Source: Corticium candelabrum
Taxonomy: Eukaryota; Porifera; Homoscleromorpha; Homosclerophorida; Plakinidae
Length of the DNA: 64,000 bases
Reading direction: 5' to 3'
Assembly: GCF_963422355.1 (NCBI RefSeq)
Contig: NC_085090.1
Location: forward strand, 1,375,411 to 1,439,410
Shown here: positions 37,564-49,202 of the stretch, one piece after another
Numbering within the stretch: position 1 is the first letter of the stretch
Layout: each line of letters starts with the position of its first letter
Notes under the pieces: generated by a model
Seen by the model: the letters and a program-made list of their open reading frames with translations, nothing else
Database searches by the model: none
Told to the model about the DNA's origin: nothing
Made by a program: the position numbers and the translations under genes

Positions 37564-40312
37564 TGTACAAACACATCATATCAAAAAGACTGTTTGAACC
37601 GCTATATCTCAAGACTATGCACACCACTAGAACAATAAAGGACCTCGCCACCACTTCCGTATATACGCAACGGATCGTTGCTGCTCATTTGTTTTTTAAC
37701 TTAATTGTACAGTTGACTGCATTATTTTACATGTGCATGCGTACATGCATATATTATAGTTAGTCTATCAGATCAGTAGTTAACTTTTTTTAATAGCAAG
37801 AAATAATAAATTTGTTAGAAGAGAGAAATTCGTTAACGCTTTAGGGCTGGTAGCAGATCAACCCCTCTTAAAAATTTCTGGTTCCAGGCCTGCATGGGTA
37901 GGGTACATAGTTACAGTGTAAAGAGCCAGTGTTTACGTACACGGAAAATAGTTGTACGTGTATACACTTCTATAATCAGTGTTTTCTTGCTCAGTTGGGA
38001 ACTTCACCTCTTCTTCAATTATAAAGGATGGCCACATAGCTGACCTAGGTACTGGCAACATGTCAAGGTTGCATTCATTGCTATCTGGATCCTGATCCAA
38101 CTGGCTTTGGGTAGTTTTCTTTATCGACGGTATAAGAAAACTATATATATGCACCATCTTAGGGTTTCATAAATCAATTACTAGTTTCTCTGCCTTACCA
38201 TTTCAGCTAGGTGTTGTGTTCTCTTTTTCGTACGTTTCATTAGCTACTTACTGTCTATTCTGTCGGCCTGAATCTTCAGCGTCACCTGCAGCATGCTATA
38301 TATCGTTGGGCTTCAATTTGAGTGATCGGTTTCCCTTCTCGTGTAGTCAGTCTCAGTCTTGGTCGTTTTGTAAAACAGTTTGTTCAAATTAGTTCCGATC
38401 TTCTAGCGGTTCCTTGTGTGTCTGACGTATATAATCCATGCACTCGATGTCTTCTTTTAGAAAATGAGGCAAGTACATATGTAGTGTATACGAGTACACC
38501 TGCGTCTATTTAGCCATATGATTGTAGCCAGCTGCCACGAAATGTATACAATTCATTATTGTTAGTCATTCGCGCTCCTACATGCATGGAACTCCAAATT
38601 GGGGAGGCCAGCTGCTAGGGTTTAAGAGACATTGTCTATCATCTATGTACAGTATACGAGGCCATGAATTATTTTTGTAGGTATATACTGAAAGAGGGGT
38701 CTTTCAGACGCAATGGTTTTTAGGGCACCTGTATTAATTGGAACCCGCTTGGTTCACAACTCGTGTATCTGCTGAACTGATATATGTGCATGATGGTAGT
38801 GAAAATGATGGTATTGGCACTCCGGCGTAGCATGGTCCTCAAGTTTGGGGGCTAATACATGATCGTAACCATTTTTCACATGCAAAACCACGCCTATTTT
38901 CTACTTTCTTGGCTCGCAGTTAAGTAAATAGTATCAATTTCAGGTTATAAATAAACTGCAGGTCTGAGTGCCGTCAGTGTGCTTATAAAGGAGTGGAAAC
39001 ACTGTTACAGTTCGTGCCGAAAAGGTTTTCATGGCTCGCTGCGGTCGTCAAATTAACTTAAATGGCATCTCGACAATAGAATCTAGAAGACCATGCAATT
39101 CAGTGCAAACGACGTTGACCAATTTTAGCATTTCGTAAAAGCGAACAATATAGGTCTAGCTAGTTAGCTAGAATAAGCTAACCTGCATGAGCACGAAGTG
39201 GAGAAAGTACCGTGGAGTGCAAGCAAATCATTAGGTAGCAGAGCCGCAGGAGATTCCCTTCTTTGGTCAATCGGGTTGTCGACCTTACTTGAATAATAAT
39301 TGATGGATGGGCTTCTGCATGCCTTTTTGATGCGGTCTTTTTGACTCTGCCATTGCCGGATAGCGTAGTAAACGTCTTAAATAATTAAGTGATGGTCATG
39401 CACACTTTACGTGTCCACGACTTCTCACACTGCTTTTATCATATTGAAATGATGATACGTATTATCAAAGAGATATAGTCAAAGTCGTCGATCGTCAATT
39501 ACTACTCTGACTGTCACTGTCTAGTAACTTAAAATTATAGTTCTGCTTGAATCGGAGTGACACGCCCAAAATGTTTGGGGCTATAGCCTCCCCCATCCTC
39601 CCCCCAGCCTCCCCCAGCCTCCCCAGCCTCCCCAGCCTCCCCCCCCCCCCCCCCCCGACGCTACGCCAGCGATTGGCAGCGGTGTCTTTGACAATGTAAA
39701 TAGAAGCTGCTATAGTCAATACATGTAATACTGAATACCATAACATAATATCTAGATATCTGATAGTGTTTGTGCTGTGGTACTGTTTCCATTATTGTTA
39801 ATGAATGGCATTGCAAAGATTAAATGTCTAATGTGTCACTTGATACCAAAAAGTAGCTCTATTTATTTATTTGAGCTCCACCCTAACTGAAGTGCCTCAT
39901 GGGCAAAATTATTCTAGAGGTCTCTAAATAGACTAAGACGCCTTTTATCACCCAATTATTTTTATGGAGCGCTTTAATATGAGCTTTTCATGTTAGTCTC
40001 TTCTGAAAGTGCGAGTACCGGCGTGTAGAATTAATCAAAATTTAACTTTTATGAATCATTAAACTGAAAGACTCACTTTTTAAATGCTCGTGTGCTCGCT
40101 TGTCAGATGCAATCTAACTAGTCTGCTCGCCTAAGTAGTTCATTACTGGCAGAACTGCTGGTTACATATGATGTTCTCTTTAGTGGCTGTTTACATACCA
40201 ACAGTTTAATACTCAATAATTATTATCATTTTGATGGGTGAGCATATCCGGACATAAGAGTTGCGGTATAAAAGTACCACAGAGTATCTAAACTACGTAT
40301 CTTTGGACGTAG
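37564..40312. other. Intergenic, no gene recognised
   Basis: No CDS supported. A minus-strand frame at 37933-38157 is polar and acidic without a known motif. A C-rich tract lies at 39580-39656. Confidence 0.4.
39590..39656 (-). repeat. C-rich tract, G-quadruplex-prone on the minus strand
   Basis: Repeated CCCCAGCCTCC units run into a 17-base C run. The minus strand therefore has many G-runs of 4 or more. Adjacent 'tttggggctatagcctccccc' looks like an old hAT-type end. Confidence 0.8.
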
Positions 40313-40525
40313 ATCATCAGTGGCGGATCCAGGGATAGGCGCGAGAGGCGCGCGCCTGTACCTCACACGTCGTCGACTACTGGTAGTGCGCGTTTCATCG
40401 ACTCCCACGTATCGTTTGGGCTAACGTGCACGTGTGTTTCATGCATGAACTCGAGCTCTGGAACTTTAGCGCGCCAGTTTGGCACAAAGCACACGAGCTT
40501 GTCTTGGACTACTAGTGTTCTTCAG

Positions 40526-40600
40526 TAGCCTCGCGTAGCCAGACCCTACAGTACTCGCTTCGCTTTGCTTTAGCGGGTAAGGTCTGGCTACGCGAGACTA
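40526..40600. repeat. 75-bp hairpin nested in the hAT leader
   Basis: Arms TAGCCTCGCGTAGCCAGACC (40526-40545) and GGTCTGGCTACGCGAGACTA (40581-40600) pair with one mismatch around a 35-nt loop. The arm sequence recurs singly at 31440. Likely a tiny MITE. Confidence 0.8.
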
Positions 40601-40681
40601 GTTCTACGGAAGTTGCGAGAACTTTCCACAGGAGGGTCGACTATCTAGTTTTCGTTGTTGGCGGAGAGAAGTCATTGAAAG

Positions 40682-43273
40682 ATGTACGGTCATAAGCGTC
40701 CTCCTAAGCAGAGGGCTGCTGATCAGAGGAGCTTGGCAGAAATGTTTCAGCCAGCGAAGAGAGTATTCCAGGAGTGTAGAGATGCGGCCACTAGTACAAG
40801 TGTTAACTGTATCTCGGACGACAGTCAAAGTGGGGTTGCTGCTGGTGAGGACGATGACAGTGTGCAGACAGTAAGTGATGGAGTTGGTAATATGAAGTCT
40901 GGAGGTGGTAGTCAGGACGTGGTTGCGACAACTGCAGAGGTTGTTAGTGATAGTGACCATGGATCATTCTTGGAGGTTGTAGCTACAGCCATGGAAGGGA
41001 AAGCACTCAGTGATGAGGACAAGGTGAAAGTGATTGCTAGGAGAAAACCAAGCGAGCAGACAATATTGCCTTTTAGGAAGTATGTTGATAAGCGCAGGAA
41101 GAGTGGCTACTCAGAGAGATTTGTCCAGAAAAAGTGGTTTGACCAATTTGATTGGCTAGGATACTATGGCAAACGCAAGGAAGAAGGCCTCTTTTGTTTG
41201 CCCTGCGTATTATTTCCTACCGTTTATCGAGAGGGATCATGCCGTGGTGATAATTTTGTTGTCCGTCTTCACAGGGATTGGAAGAATCTTATTGCTGATG
41301 CTGCTGAACATGAATCTACCCAGTACCACAGAAATGCTGCTGCCAAGTTGCTGGCATTTCTTAGTACTGACAAGCACCCTTCTGAGAGGATAGACCTGAT
41401 GCAGTCTCAAGCAGCTACAGAAAGGGTATCTGCCAATCGTTGTATACTGTTGTCTGTTCTGAGGTGTTTAGAACTAGCTGCACGTGAAGGTGTAGCGCTG
41501 CGCGGTCACCGTGATGACCTTACATATGATCATTCACCTCAAGGTAACTTCATGGCGTTTGTGAAGTTTGCTATCGATTCTGGCGATATTGTCCTGAAGG
41601 AGCACCTTGAGTGTTGTTCTCGTAATGCCACCTACATGTCGAAAACTACCCAGAATGACCTCATGAAATTGATGGCAGATGACATAATTCAGCAAATAGT
41701 GGATAATGTAAAAAGTAGTCCCTTTTTTGCTGTGCTGGCAGATGACGTAAGAGATGTAAGTGGGTGGGAGCAGTTGGCAGTGTCTCTTAGATACATGAAG
41801 GACAACAAGGCAGAAGAGAAGTTGATTAAGTTCATTGCTTGCAGCTTTGGGACAGGTAGTAGCATCTGTGCTGAGATACGGAATGCCTTGAGGCAGCTTG
41901 GTCTTGATGAAACACGTTGTCGAGCCCAGGCCTATGATGGTGCTGGTGCTATGTCTGGCCACCTTAACGGTTGCCAGAAGAATTTTCGAGACCATGTACC
42001 CCGGGCACAGTACTATCACTGCTGCAGTCACCAACTGAACTTGGCGTTGACAAAGTCTTGTAATGTGTCTGAAGTTCACTGCATGCTTTCCGACTTGAAG
42101 GCTGTTGGGCTCTTCTTCAAGTACTCCCCCAAACGGCAACGTACATTAGAGCAGAGTGTTGAACAAGAAAACACCAAGCGGACATCTGCGGGTGAAAAGC
42201 CAATCAGAGCTCAGAAGCTAAAGCTACTGTGTGAAACTCGCTGGGTAGAACGGCATACTGCCTTAAAAGACTTCAGAGATATGTACTTTGCCTTAGTCCA
42301 CTGCCTCCAAATTATTTCAGGCCAGATCATTGCCACTCCAACTGCTGCCTCTAAGTATGATGCGAAGTCTGTCACTGAGGCAAATGGCCTCCTCCGCTCG
42401 ATAACGTCAGATTCATTCATCGTAGCTCTGCACTGCTGCACATATCTGTTCGGTTACACAAAGTGTCTGAGTGTTCTACTGCAAGGATCGCAATTGGATG
42501 TGCTGGAGGCATATGGTGAAATCAACCAAGTTCTAGGTCTGTTAGAAGAGATCAGAAGTAACAGTGAGAGAGAATTCTCTTCAATTTTCGCCTCTGCATC
42601 AGCAGTTACATCCCGTGTCTTAGACCAAGACCATCCACAAGTTCCTCGCTTAGCTGCACGACAGACACTACGCAGCAATCATCCTGCATCAACTCCAGAG
42701 AGCTACTGGCGGAGAGCTGTCTTCATTCCATTCATTGACAGCATGATCAGTGAACTTGGCAGTAGGTTCACTGACATGAGCCATGCATCAGTGCAAGGAC
42801 TGCTGCTCCTGCCAAAACACTGCCAGAGCCTCACTCCTCACCACCAGGCAGCTATCCTGAAGGCTTATGCTCCAGATTTGCCTGATGACCCAACTTTCGA
42901 GGCCGAGATACGCCGATGGAAGAGGAAGTGGGAGTATGCAGGTGCTGCTACCTTACCAACCAGTGTTACAGAGACGCTGGGTGCTGTGAATGAAGTGGCA
43001 TATCCCAACATTGTCTGCATTCTTCGCCTGTTGTTGATAATACCCGTCACCACAGCCACAGTTGAAAGAGCGAACTCTGCACTAAAGCTGATCAAAACAG
43101 ACCTGCGGAGCACGATGGCACAAGACAGGCTAAATGCGCTAGTGCTCATGTTTGTCCACAAGGACTTGTCTGTCAACCATGAGCGTGTGATAGACTCTTT
43201 TGCGAAGGCATATCCGAGACGCTTGCTGTTCCTGGATCCAACTGCTACAACAGAAGAAGCACAATCACAGTGA
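40682..43273 (+). CDS. hAT-family transposase, 863 aa, intact frame
   Basis: Single open frame. Domains: acidic low-complexity N-terminus; TTF-type zinc finger ~150-220 (KKWFDQFDWLGYY, FCLPCVLFP, then H-x-STQYHRNA); DUF4371-like region ~275-450 with the first catalytic Asp in FAVLADDVRDVSGWEQL (~354) and the second in YDGAGAMSGHLNGCQ (~419); HCCSHQLNLAL; TRWVERHTAL (~522); C-terminal hAT dimerisation domain with PVTTATVERANSALKLIKTDLRS (Glu of the DDE set). It is typical of the ZMYM1/THAP0-like hAT transposases. It cuts and pastes the surrounding TIR element in the nucleus. No stop or frameshift, so the element may be young or active. Start chosen at the first ATG after the leader. Confidence 0.92.
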   Translation: MYGHKRPPKQRAADQRSLAEMFQPAKRVFQECRDAATSTSVNCISDDSQSGVAAGEDDDSVQTVSDGVGNMKSGGGSQDVVATTAEVVSDSDHGSFLEVVATAMEGKALSDEDKVKVIARRKPSEQTILPFRKYVDKRRKSGYSERFVQKKWFDQFDWLGYYGKRKEEGLFCLPCVLFPTVYREGSCRGDNFVVRLHRDWKNLIADAAEHESTQYHRNAAAKLLAFLSTDKHPSERIDLMQSQAATERVSANRCILLSVLRCLELAAREGVALRGHRDDLTYDHSPQGNFMAFVKFAIDSGDIVLKEHLECCSRNATYMSKTTQNDLMKLMADDIIQQIVDNVKSSPFFAVLADDVRDVSGWEQLAVSLRYMKDNKAEEKLIKFIACSFGTGSSICAEIRNALRQLGLDETRCRAQAYDGAGAMSGHLNGCQKNFRDHVPRAQYYHCCSHQLNLALTKSCNVSEVHCMLSDLKAVGLFFKYSPKRQRTLEQSVEQENTKRTSAGEKPIRAQKLKLLCETRWVERHTALKDFRDMYFALVHCLQIISGQIIATPTAASKYDAKSVTEANGLLRSITSDSFIVALHCCTYLFGYTKCLSVLLQGSQLDVLEAYGEINQVLGLLEEIRSNSEREFSSIFASASAVTSRVLDQDHPQVPRLAARQTLRSNHPASTPESYWRRAVFIPFIDSMISELGSRFTDMSHASVQGLLLLPKHCQSLTPHHQAAILKAYAPDLPDDPTFEAEIRRWKRKWEYAGAATLPTSVTETLGAVNEVAYPNIVCILRLLLIIPVTTATVERANSALKLIKTDLRSTMAQDRLNALVLMFVHKDLSVNHERVIDSFAKAYPRRLLFLDPTATTEEAQSQ

Positions 43274-43600
43274 CGGTGACATTGTTTTCAGTGATGGTTG
43301 TATTGTCGGTCCATCAGATTTCTTCTTCAGTTCTGAATCAGTGATGTTACTTTTCCACACTCCTCTGTTTTCTGATGTTATATATCAACCTGTTTTGCAT
43401 GTGTTGAGTAAAGTGAAATATAGTTATAATATGAAAATATCACAAACTCGACCTCATTTGAACTGATGACTATAAGATATTCCTAGAGGGCCAGCTGCGA
43501 AAATGTTGAACATGGACACGTGACTAACTGGTGACGTCATTACCGAACCTGACAGACCGCGCCTGTACCTGGTGAGAATCCTGGATCCGCCACTGATCAT

Positions 43601-46436
43601 GGCGATATCATACTTAGAGGCAAACAGAAATAATAGATCAATGACACCTGTTTCACAATTAACTAATTAACAAGGTCTTTCGTCCAGTGATAAAGATGAC
43701 GTAAGAGGCTTCTAGACATTTCTCTGGATCTCACAGATATTTTCAGCCTGCAAATTCCTACGTAGCTTCACAGCCGGGTTTTTTACAAACAAGTTCACGA
43801 CGATGTTGTTCTTCATTACTGGACAAAAATTTATTTTGTGTTCCCCATCATAAATAATCTGTTTGTATATAGAGTTTGAGAAGAAGGAATTCAATTATAA
43901 ACCTTTTGCTAAATGTATTTATACCTAGGGAAACGAGCTATGTCGAAGCTAGGCGTCCAGGCATTGAAGTCGAGCAATCCATGCAGAACGCAATGTGAAT
44001 ACTAGTCTAGTGGCGAACTCACAATTCATGTGATTAGGAATAGGAGTGAGTCAATCGTGCAAAAATTAACTACAACTATAATTATCGCCGTCTCTAGCTT
44101 CAACAAGCTCTGCAAGTCGCACCTAGGTTCTAGCTTGCCGGCCCACTTCAGCAAAGTTGGAACGTTGACCGACATGTTAAATTTGAAAACAGGAGAACAC
44201 CCAGCCAAGTAAGGGAGCAAGAGGAAGTTCCCAACGATATAGTCACACGGGTAGAAAGTCACGGTCACTAGGACTACTATAGTAACGAATTATTCAAAGC
44301 AACTGCATGGCTTAATTTACACGAGTGCTGTCTAGCTAGGGATGTCACGCATATTGTACTGTGATGCATCTAGCCAGTCAAGTCGCAACTCCGGTCCCAG
44401 GACTCGGCTCGACTCTACATATAATAGTAGCGGAGCCATATATACGGCTCTGCATAGTAGTAGCTAAAATGTATACCCTCTGTATACGCTATCAACATGT
44501 ATACAACAAGGTATAAATGAATGTAATCTATACTATGTACTTCACAAGAGCGGATAAGGCAAGCGATTTTTCCAATAAAAGGCATTTCTCGATGTGTGAC
44601 AGTTTTTGGGACAAGTCAAATCACTAGAGTGAATCGATTTAGAATTGCATGAAAGAGCTAGGTTAGTGAATTCAGAGAATGATAGCTGCGCCTCAATGTT
44701 TGTGAACTGTCAGTAATTAATCGCTGAATCTGCAAAAGTTACATCGTCTTGTAATTACTCTAAACGTAGGCGATGTAGTTAGAGTGGTCTGCTCTAGTTT
44801 CTTCGATTGCATTTTTAAGAAAATTAGAAAAAATGAGACTTTTCTATACCTGCATCATACTCTAACTGATTAATTAAATGTTAAATTCTATCGGACGCGT
44901 TTGTAACTTTTTCGATCGGGACTCCAACTTCTAGCTCTAGGAAGATGTTCACGAGCGGGGGGCTGTACCGTGGATGTCATCATGAGTAAGCAAAAACTTG
45001 TCAGACCGTAAACAGATTTGCAAAAATCACTGGCACAGAAAATTTAGTGAGCGAAGGGCCGCAGCCCCATACCCCCGCTCCTACGCCGGTGCTACCATGC
45101 ATAGATCGCAGTTTGCATAGCTTGCTGTTTGGTTCAGTAGCTGAGTTAATTAATACTCATACTTATAAGGCGGGCAACGCTTTTTTAGCGTGACGCTGAA
45201 GAGGGTTTTCTCGCCATCACGTGTTACATCACGTGACACCGACAGCATGTCCGTGATTCCGCGGAAGTGCGGTGGACGTTGATATCGCTCGCCTCATTCT
45301 TTTAGTAGTGTTCATGTGCGACAAACCACGTATGAACAGCTGTTTTAACGAAGGCGCCTAGAAACTGAACTCGACTCTAGGTCTTCGCGTTGCAGTTGTT
45401 GTAGTAGCGTGCCAACAAAGTCAAGATTTCGGTTTGCAGGAAATGCGACGCTTCTTTAATTCCTAGAGTTTAAGAGCAAAAAAAAGACTTTTTACTTGTG
45501 GCAGAAAATTTTCTGGCCTCGATTGCATTATTTTTGACAAATGACACATTTTAGAGTATAGCCTCTGCATTGACTATTGTTACAGTTGTATAGAAAACTC
45601 AAGAATCGTGCGCCAAAACAGCTGCTTTCACAGTATCGACAAGGCATCTAACATGGCTGTGCGAGACTAGTTCTGACGTATATATCTATAGCCTAGAATC
45701 TTCATCTAATTCACTTGAGGCAGCCAAACTTTTGGGAAATTGTCCCTCCAAACAGATGCCGGCATAGTTTCGTCGCTGAACCGCGCGCGTTTACCTAAAG
45801 CAATAGACTCTTATGATGGCAATCCTCGTACGGATGTCGGTGATGTTTCTTGTTTCCAGTACCAAGTGGCCTACAATTGCAAGCTAATCAGCCAACTTTT
45901 GTTTGTTCGTTCAGCATACTACTCTTCCTAGTTTGATGTCTCAATCTTCATGCATGCTCGTTCTACAACAGGTTAAAACCATAACCCAATTCATATTTTC
46001 AAATCAATTTCTATACACATAATAGTGCCGTAATCTGCTTTTGTTGTTTCTGCATTCTGTTTAGAGTCTCAGATGCCTTCTACGTCAACTGCAGTAGTGT
46101 CGCTACGTATGGACCTGGAGACCCAATATTAGTAGGTGTGCAGCCTCAAACCTCACCTACATTAGAGCTTTCATGGTAGGTAATGCAAGTCACGCCCACG
46201 CAGGGTTTGTCCATAGGACTAAAAAGCAGAGAGAAACCTCTTGCAGCTTCGCTATACACTCAAGAACACACGATTTCACAGTCAAATACCCGCAAGCATG
46301 ATACATCAGATCTTAATAACTAGACAGCATTTTATGACCATGCAGTGATACGATTAAGGCTACGCAGTTTCGCTTGAGTTTACGTTATTACAAAATATCA
46401 GTCACTACTATAACCAATTAATCACCAACTCTATTG
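43601..46436. other. Intergenic, no gene recognised
   Basis: A minus-strand frame at 43712-43894 follows a plausible acceptor (tatacaaacag) and reads HKINFCPVMKNNIVVNLFVK; it is unassigned and may be a terminal exon. CACCGGCGTAGGAGCGGGG (minus, ~45077-45095) resembles a hAT-type tip. Otherwise nothing is supported. Confidence 0.35.
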
Positions 46437-49202
46437 TCATACCCTACTATTCCCTTCCTGCATAGCTGTGGTCGCACTGCGGTCAGTGTCGTGTGTATTG
46501 CTCGGTGACGGTCGAGACGTCTGATGCGTTGTTTGACGTTTATTTCTCTCTGGCCTTAAAACAACGATGTACAGCTTTGGGACAAACAAAAATCCCCAAA
46601 TTGGAAAAGCGCTAAGCATAGTAGCAAGAGAAGTGAGGGCAGTAATGTTCTGATGATCAAGATCGACGAATCCAAACGGGATGAAAGCAAGCCAGAGAAT
46701 GAATTCGGAATATATTGCGAAGTTGATAAACAGCGTCTCACGAAAGTTCTCCGGAATCTTGCGCGTTATGAATCCATAATACGTGCACGCAACGATCAGA
46801 GCCAGAGTCCAGAGCCAACTGACGAGAAGACCCCAATCAACTAAGTTTAGGCACATGCGTGTGACTCTAACATTTGGCTCGATCTGCGTTTCGGTTTCGG
46901 GAGGCGAAAGCAACAACCGCACTGCAGCAATAACACACGATACAAGGACAATAATGGCAGTGAACACGAGTTGACTCAATGGACTGATAAAGACCGGACG
47001 TTCCATTGTGACTTTTCTGTTGAACAGACGTGAAATTCGGTTCGTTTTAATGAGAAGGGAGCCGAACACCATGGACACAAAGATACCAGGACCAACTCTT
47101 CGTATGCCACAAGTTACATCGGTCGGCTCCCCGATGAAAGCAAACGCCAACAAGAAACAGAGCAGTAACCCGGACAGAAGAAGAATGCTCAGCTCTCTGC
47201 TCGATGCCTTGACAACAGGCGTATCCCATCTAGCAAACAACACAACCAAAGTTGTCGTAATCAGAGCGATTCCAACGACAGCAAGAAATACAAGAAAATT
47301 TGCAAAGTGATTTCCATATTTGAGATACTCTACCTCCAGTTTGATACAACCAGTATGAAGGCTATTGCTTGTAGAATCCGACGGACAGCGTTTACACTCT
47401 CCATACTGATCAGTTTTGTATGAGATATAGTGATGACGTTTGCCGCAATTCCTACACTTCCAACACGTATAAGCATAGTCTCGGCTCTTTCCAATCTTTA
47501 TTCGCTCCTTGTACTCTCCAAGGGTACATTCATCGCTACAATTAGCCACAGGCGCGTTTTGTACACCTGTATCGCCTGTTATCCACACTAAATTTTCGCC
47601 ATTCAATTGTAGAGGGTCCTGACCGGGGTCTCCCAGCTGCCACGTCCCAACAGATACGAACTCGATGTTTTCGGGTGGTTCTCCCTCTTCATTGACGTGA
47701 AGATTTTTGATGTCGTATTTAGCCTGGACGAAGTCACCATTCTCAAACCGGAATTCTACCCCCGATTGAGCGTCGAAGTGCACGTTCTTGATGTATCGTC
47801 TGAATTCGCTCGAGCAGAACTTCGCTTCTTTGAAACACAAACTCGCGTTGTCGCACATCTCGACTCTGCCTTCGCATTTGTCCTTCAAGAGGTCCCTCAA
47901 TGCGTACACAAAAACATTGACGGCATCAATCACATAACCGACTTTGCTGTCCAAAGTACCCTTTGCCAACAAATTATTTCTCCGACATTCGGCGACTGAC
48001 GAAGTTGTCCCGACAAGTGGGTTACAGCCAAACCGTTTTTCCCAATACTGTGCAAACCACGTATTCTCGGCTGGAGTGTAGTTGTGCGGATTTAGACTCC
48101 TTGTGTGGCCTTCCAGTTCTTCCACGTTAGCCAATTCAGGTATGACCGACAACATTCCCTGGGCTACAGCAAGATTACTAATGTTTTCGTGCGGATCGTA
48201 CACGACCTCCACCTTGTCGCCTGCCGAGTCCGAAACGACGAACGTAAATTTCCGATTTTTTAATTCGGCTGTGCTTGCAATTGCAGCCATCACGTTTTTC
48301 GCGACGTCTAGCTGAGCAAATATAACCATCAGATTGCCTCGACGGAGTGGATCAGTGCTTGGTAAATTGCTCAGACTTCTTCGAACTGCCATCTGAACAA
48401 CTTCACGAGCCCTTCTTACATCTCCCGTTCCTCTAGGCAGTTCCAGGTGTTTACCAATATCGATCTTAGCTGCTCTGGCAGCTTCCATAAACGATCGAAT
48501 ACCTTCGTAACCATAGGTGCCACTTGACGATACTGTGTAAACATAACGCCATCCCAACTTTCGCACAATATCTACCATTGCTCTGGCTTGGAATCTGTCC
48601 GGGGGCAGGGTTCGAAAAAACGACGGATAACGGTTGAAATCGCTCAGCTTGGCAGATGTCGACGCATAGCTAACCAGTGGGACTCCGAACAAATTAAGAA
48701 AATCGGTCACATCGCTAGAGATGCCACTGGACGATGCCCCGACAACGCCCACAGTAAAACGATAATTGCGCTGGCTCGACGAGGCAATATTCAAAAACGA
48801 AATCGATTGACGCAAAGCGTAGCGACTGTCCTGACACGTGTCTCTCATTTCGTATCCGATCTTGATGTCTCCTAGAATTCTATTTTGGTTGGCTTTGAGT
48901 ACTGCATAACGCATTGCCTCCAAGCGTTCGAATCCGTATTCATTCATTGTCCTAACCGTGTCTTTGCATTTGACCATTCCTTGTTCGTCTCTCTCCGCTT
49001 TGTGAACAGGAAAGAGACCACCTATGACCACGTCGCCATATTGCTTACCTTGCTCCCCACAATCACCGTCGACGTTAGCCAAGCTACAAGGTCCTCTTAC
49101 TGCGGTCGACCCGTCGTTAAACTGAGCATTGATAGTGGAGAACAAAGAAAGAAACGCTATTGCAGAAAGGAGTGTTCTTCTTGCATTTCTGTTGTTCGCC
49201 AT
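46437..49202 (-). CDS. Class C GPCR, metabotropic-glutamate-receptor-like (paralogue 2), intronless
   Basis: Single 921-aa frame, clearly paralogous to the receptor at 26520-29303 along its whole length (shared VRGPCSLAN, GGLFPVHKAERD, EAMRYAVLKAN, RDTCQDS, YALRQS, CGIxR, PENFRETLFI, LYIVxLRPERNKRQTTHQ). The start at 49202 (MANNRNARRTLLSAIAFLSL) gives a clean signal peptide; an in-frame ATG lies upstream at 49244. The flytrap domain retains VSYASTSAKLSD, RTLPPDRFQARAM, TYGYEG and VVSDSAGDK. The GASSSG loop is closer to mGluRs than in paralogue 1. A Cys-rich linker (~554-622) and seven spans (~626-877) follow. Tails differ: this one ends Ser/Thr-rich. A glutamate-like ligand and plasma-membrane location are inferred. 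Confidence 0.93.
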   Translation of the reverse strand: MANNRNARRTLLSAIAFLSLFSTINAQFNDGSTAVRGPCSLANVDGDCGEQGKQYGDVVIGGLFPVHKAERDEQGMVKCKDTVRTMNEYGFERLEAMRYAVLKANQNRILGDIKIGYEMRDTCQDSRYALRQSISFLNIASSSQRNYRFTVGVVGASSSGISSDVTDFLNLFGVPLVSYASTSAKLSDFNRYPSFFRTLPPDRFQARAMVDIVRKLGWRYVYTVSSSGTYGYEGIRSFMEAARAAKIDIGKHLELPRGTGDVRRAREVVQMAVRRSLSNLPSTDPLRRGNLMVIFAQLDVAKNVMAAIASTAELKNRKFTFVVSDSAGDKVEVVYDPHENISNLAVAQGMLSVIPELANVEELEGHTRSLNPHNYTPAENTWFAQYWEKRFGCNPLVGTTSSVAECRRNNLLAKGTLDSKVGYVIDAVNVFVYALRDLLKDKCEGRVEMCDNASLCFKEAKFCSSEFRRYIKNVHFDAQSGVEFRFENGDFVQAKYDIKNLHVNEEGEPPENIEFVSVGTWQLGDPGQDPLQLNGENLVWITGDTGVQNAPVANCSDECTLGEYKERIKIGKSRDYAYTCWKCRNCGKRHHYISYKTDQYGECKRCPSDSTSNSLHTGCIKLEVEYLKYGNHFANFLVFLAVVGIALITTTLVVLFARWDTPVVKASSRELSILLLSGLLLCFLLAFAFIGEPTDVTCGIRRVGPGIFVSMVFGSLLIKTNRISRLFNRKVTMERPVFISPLSQLVFTAIIVLVSCVIAAVRLLLSPPETETQIEPNVRVTRMCLNLVDWGLLVSWLWTLALIVACTYYGFITRKIPENFRETLFINFAIYSEFILWLAFIPFGFVDLDHQNITALTSLATMLSAFPIWGFLFVPKLYIVVLRPERNKRQTTHQTSRPSPSNTHDTDRSATTAMQEGNSRV

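Larger units (their letters stand above)
40318..43595 (+). mobile_element. hAT-superfamily DNA transposon, apparently complete
   Basis: Perfect 16-bp inverted tips CAGTGGCGGATCCAGG (40318-40333) and CCTGGATCCGCCACTG (43580-43595), flanked by ATCAT on both sides (40313-40317, 43596-43600). A CGCGCCTGTACC block recurs inside both ends. The element carries one uninterrupted transposase. A 5-bp duplication is shorter than the classical 8 bp of hAT elements but is described for some hAT subgroups (from memory). It sits between the two receptor genes. Confidence 0.9.

Noticed and set aside
44026..44268. 80-codon minus-strand frame with a hydrophobic end
   Set aside because: No homology, promoter or splice cue; expected by chance in AT-rich DNA.
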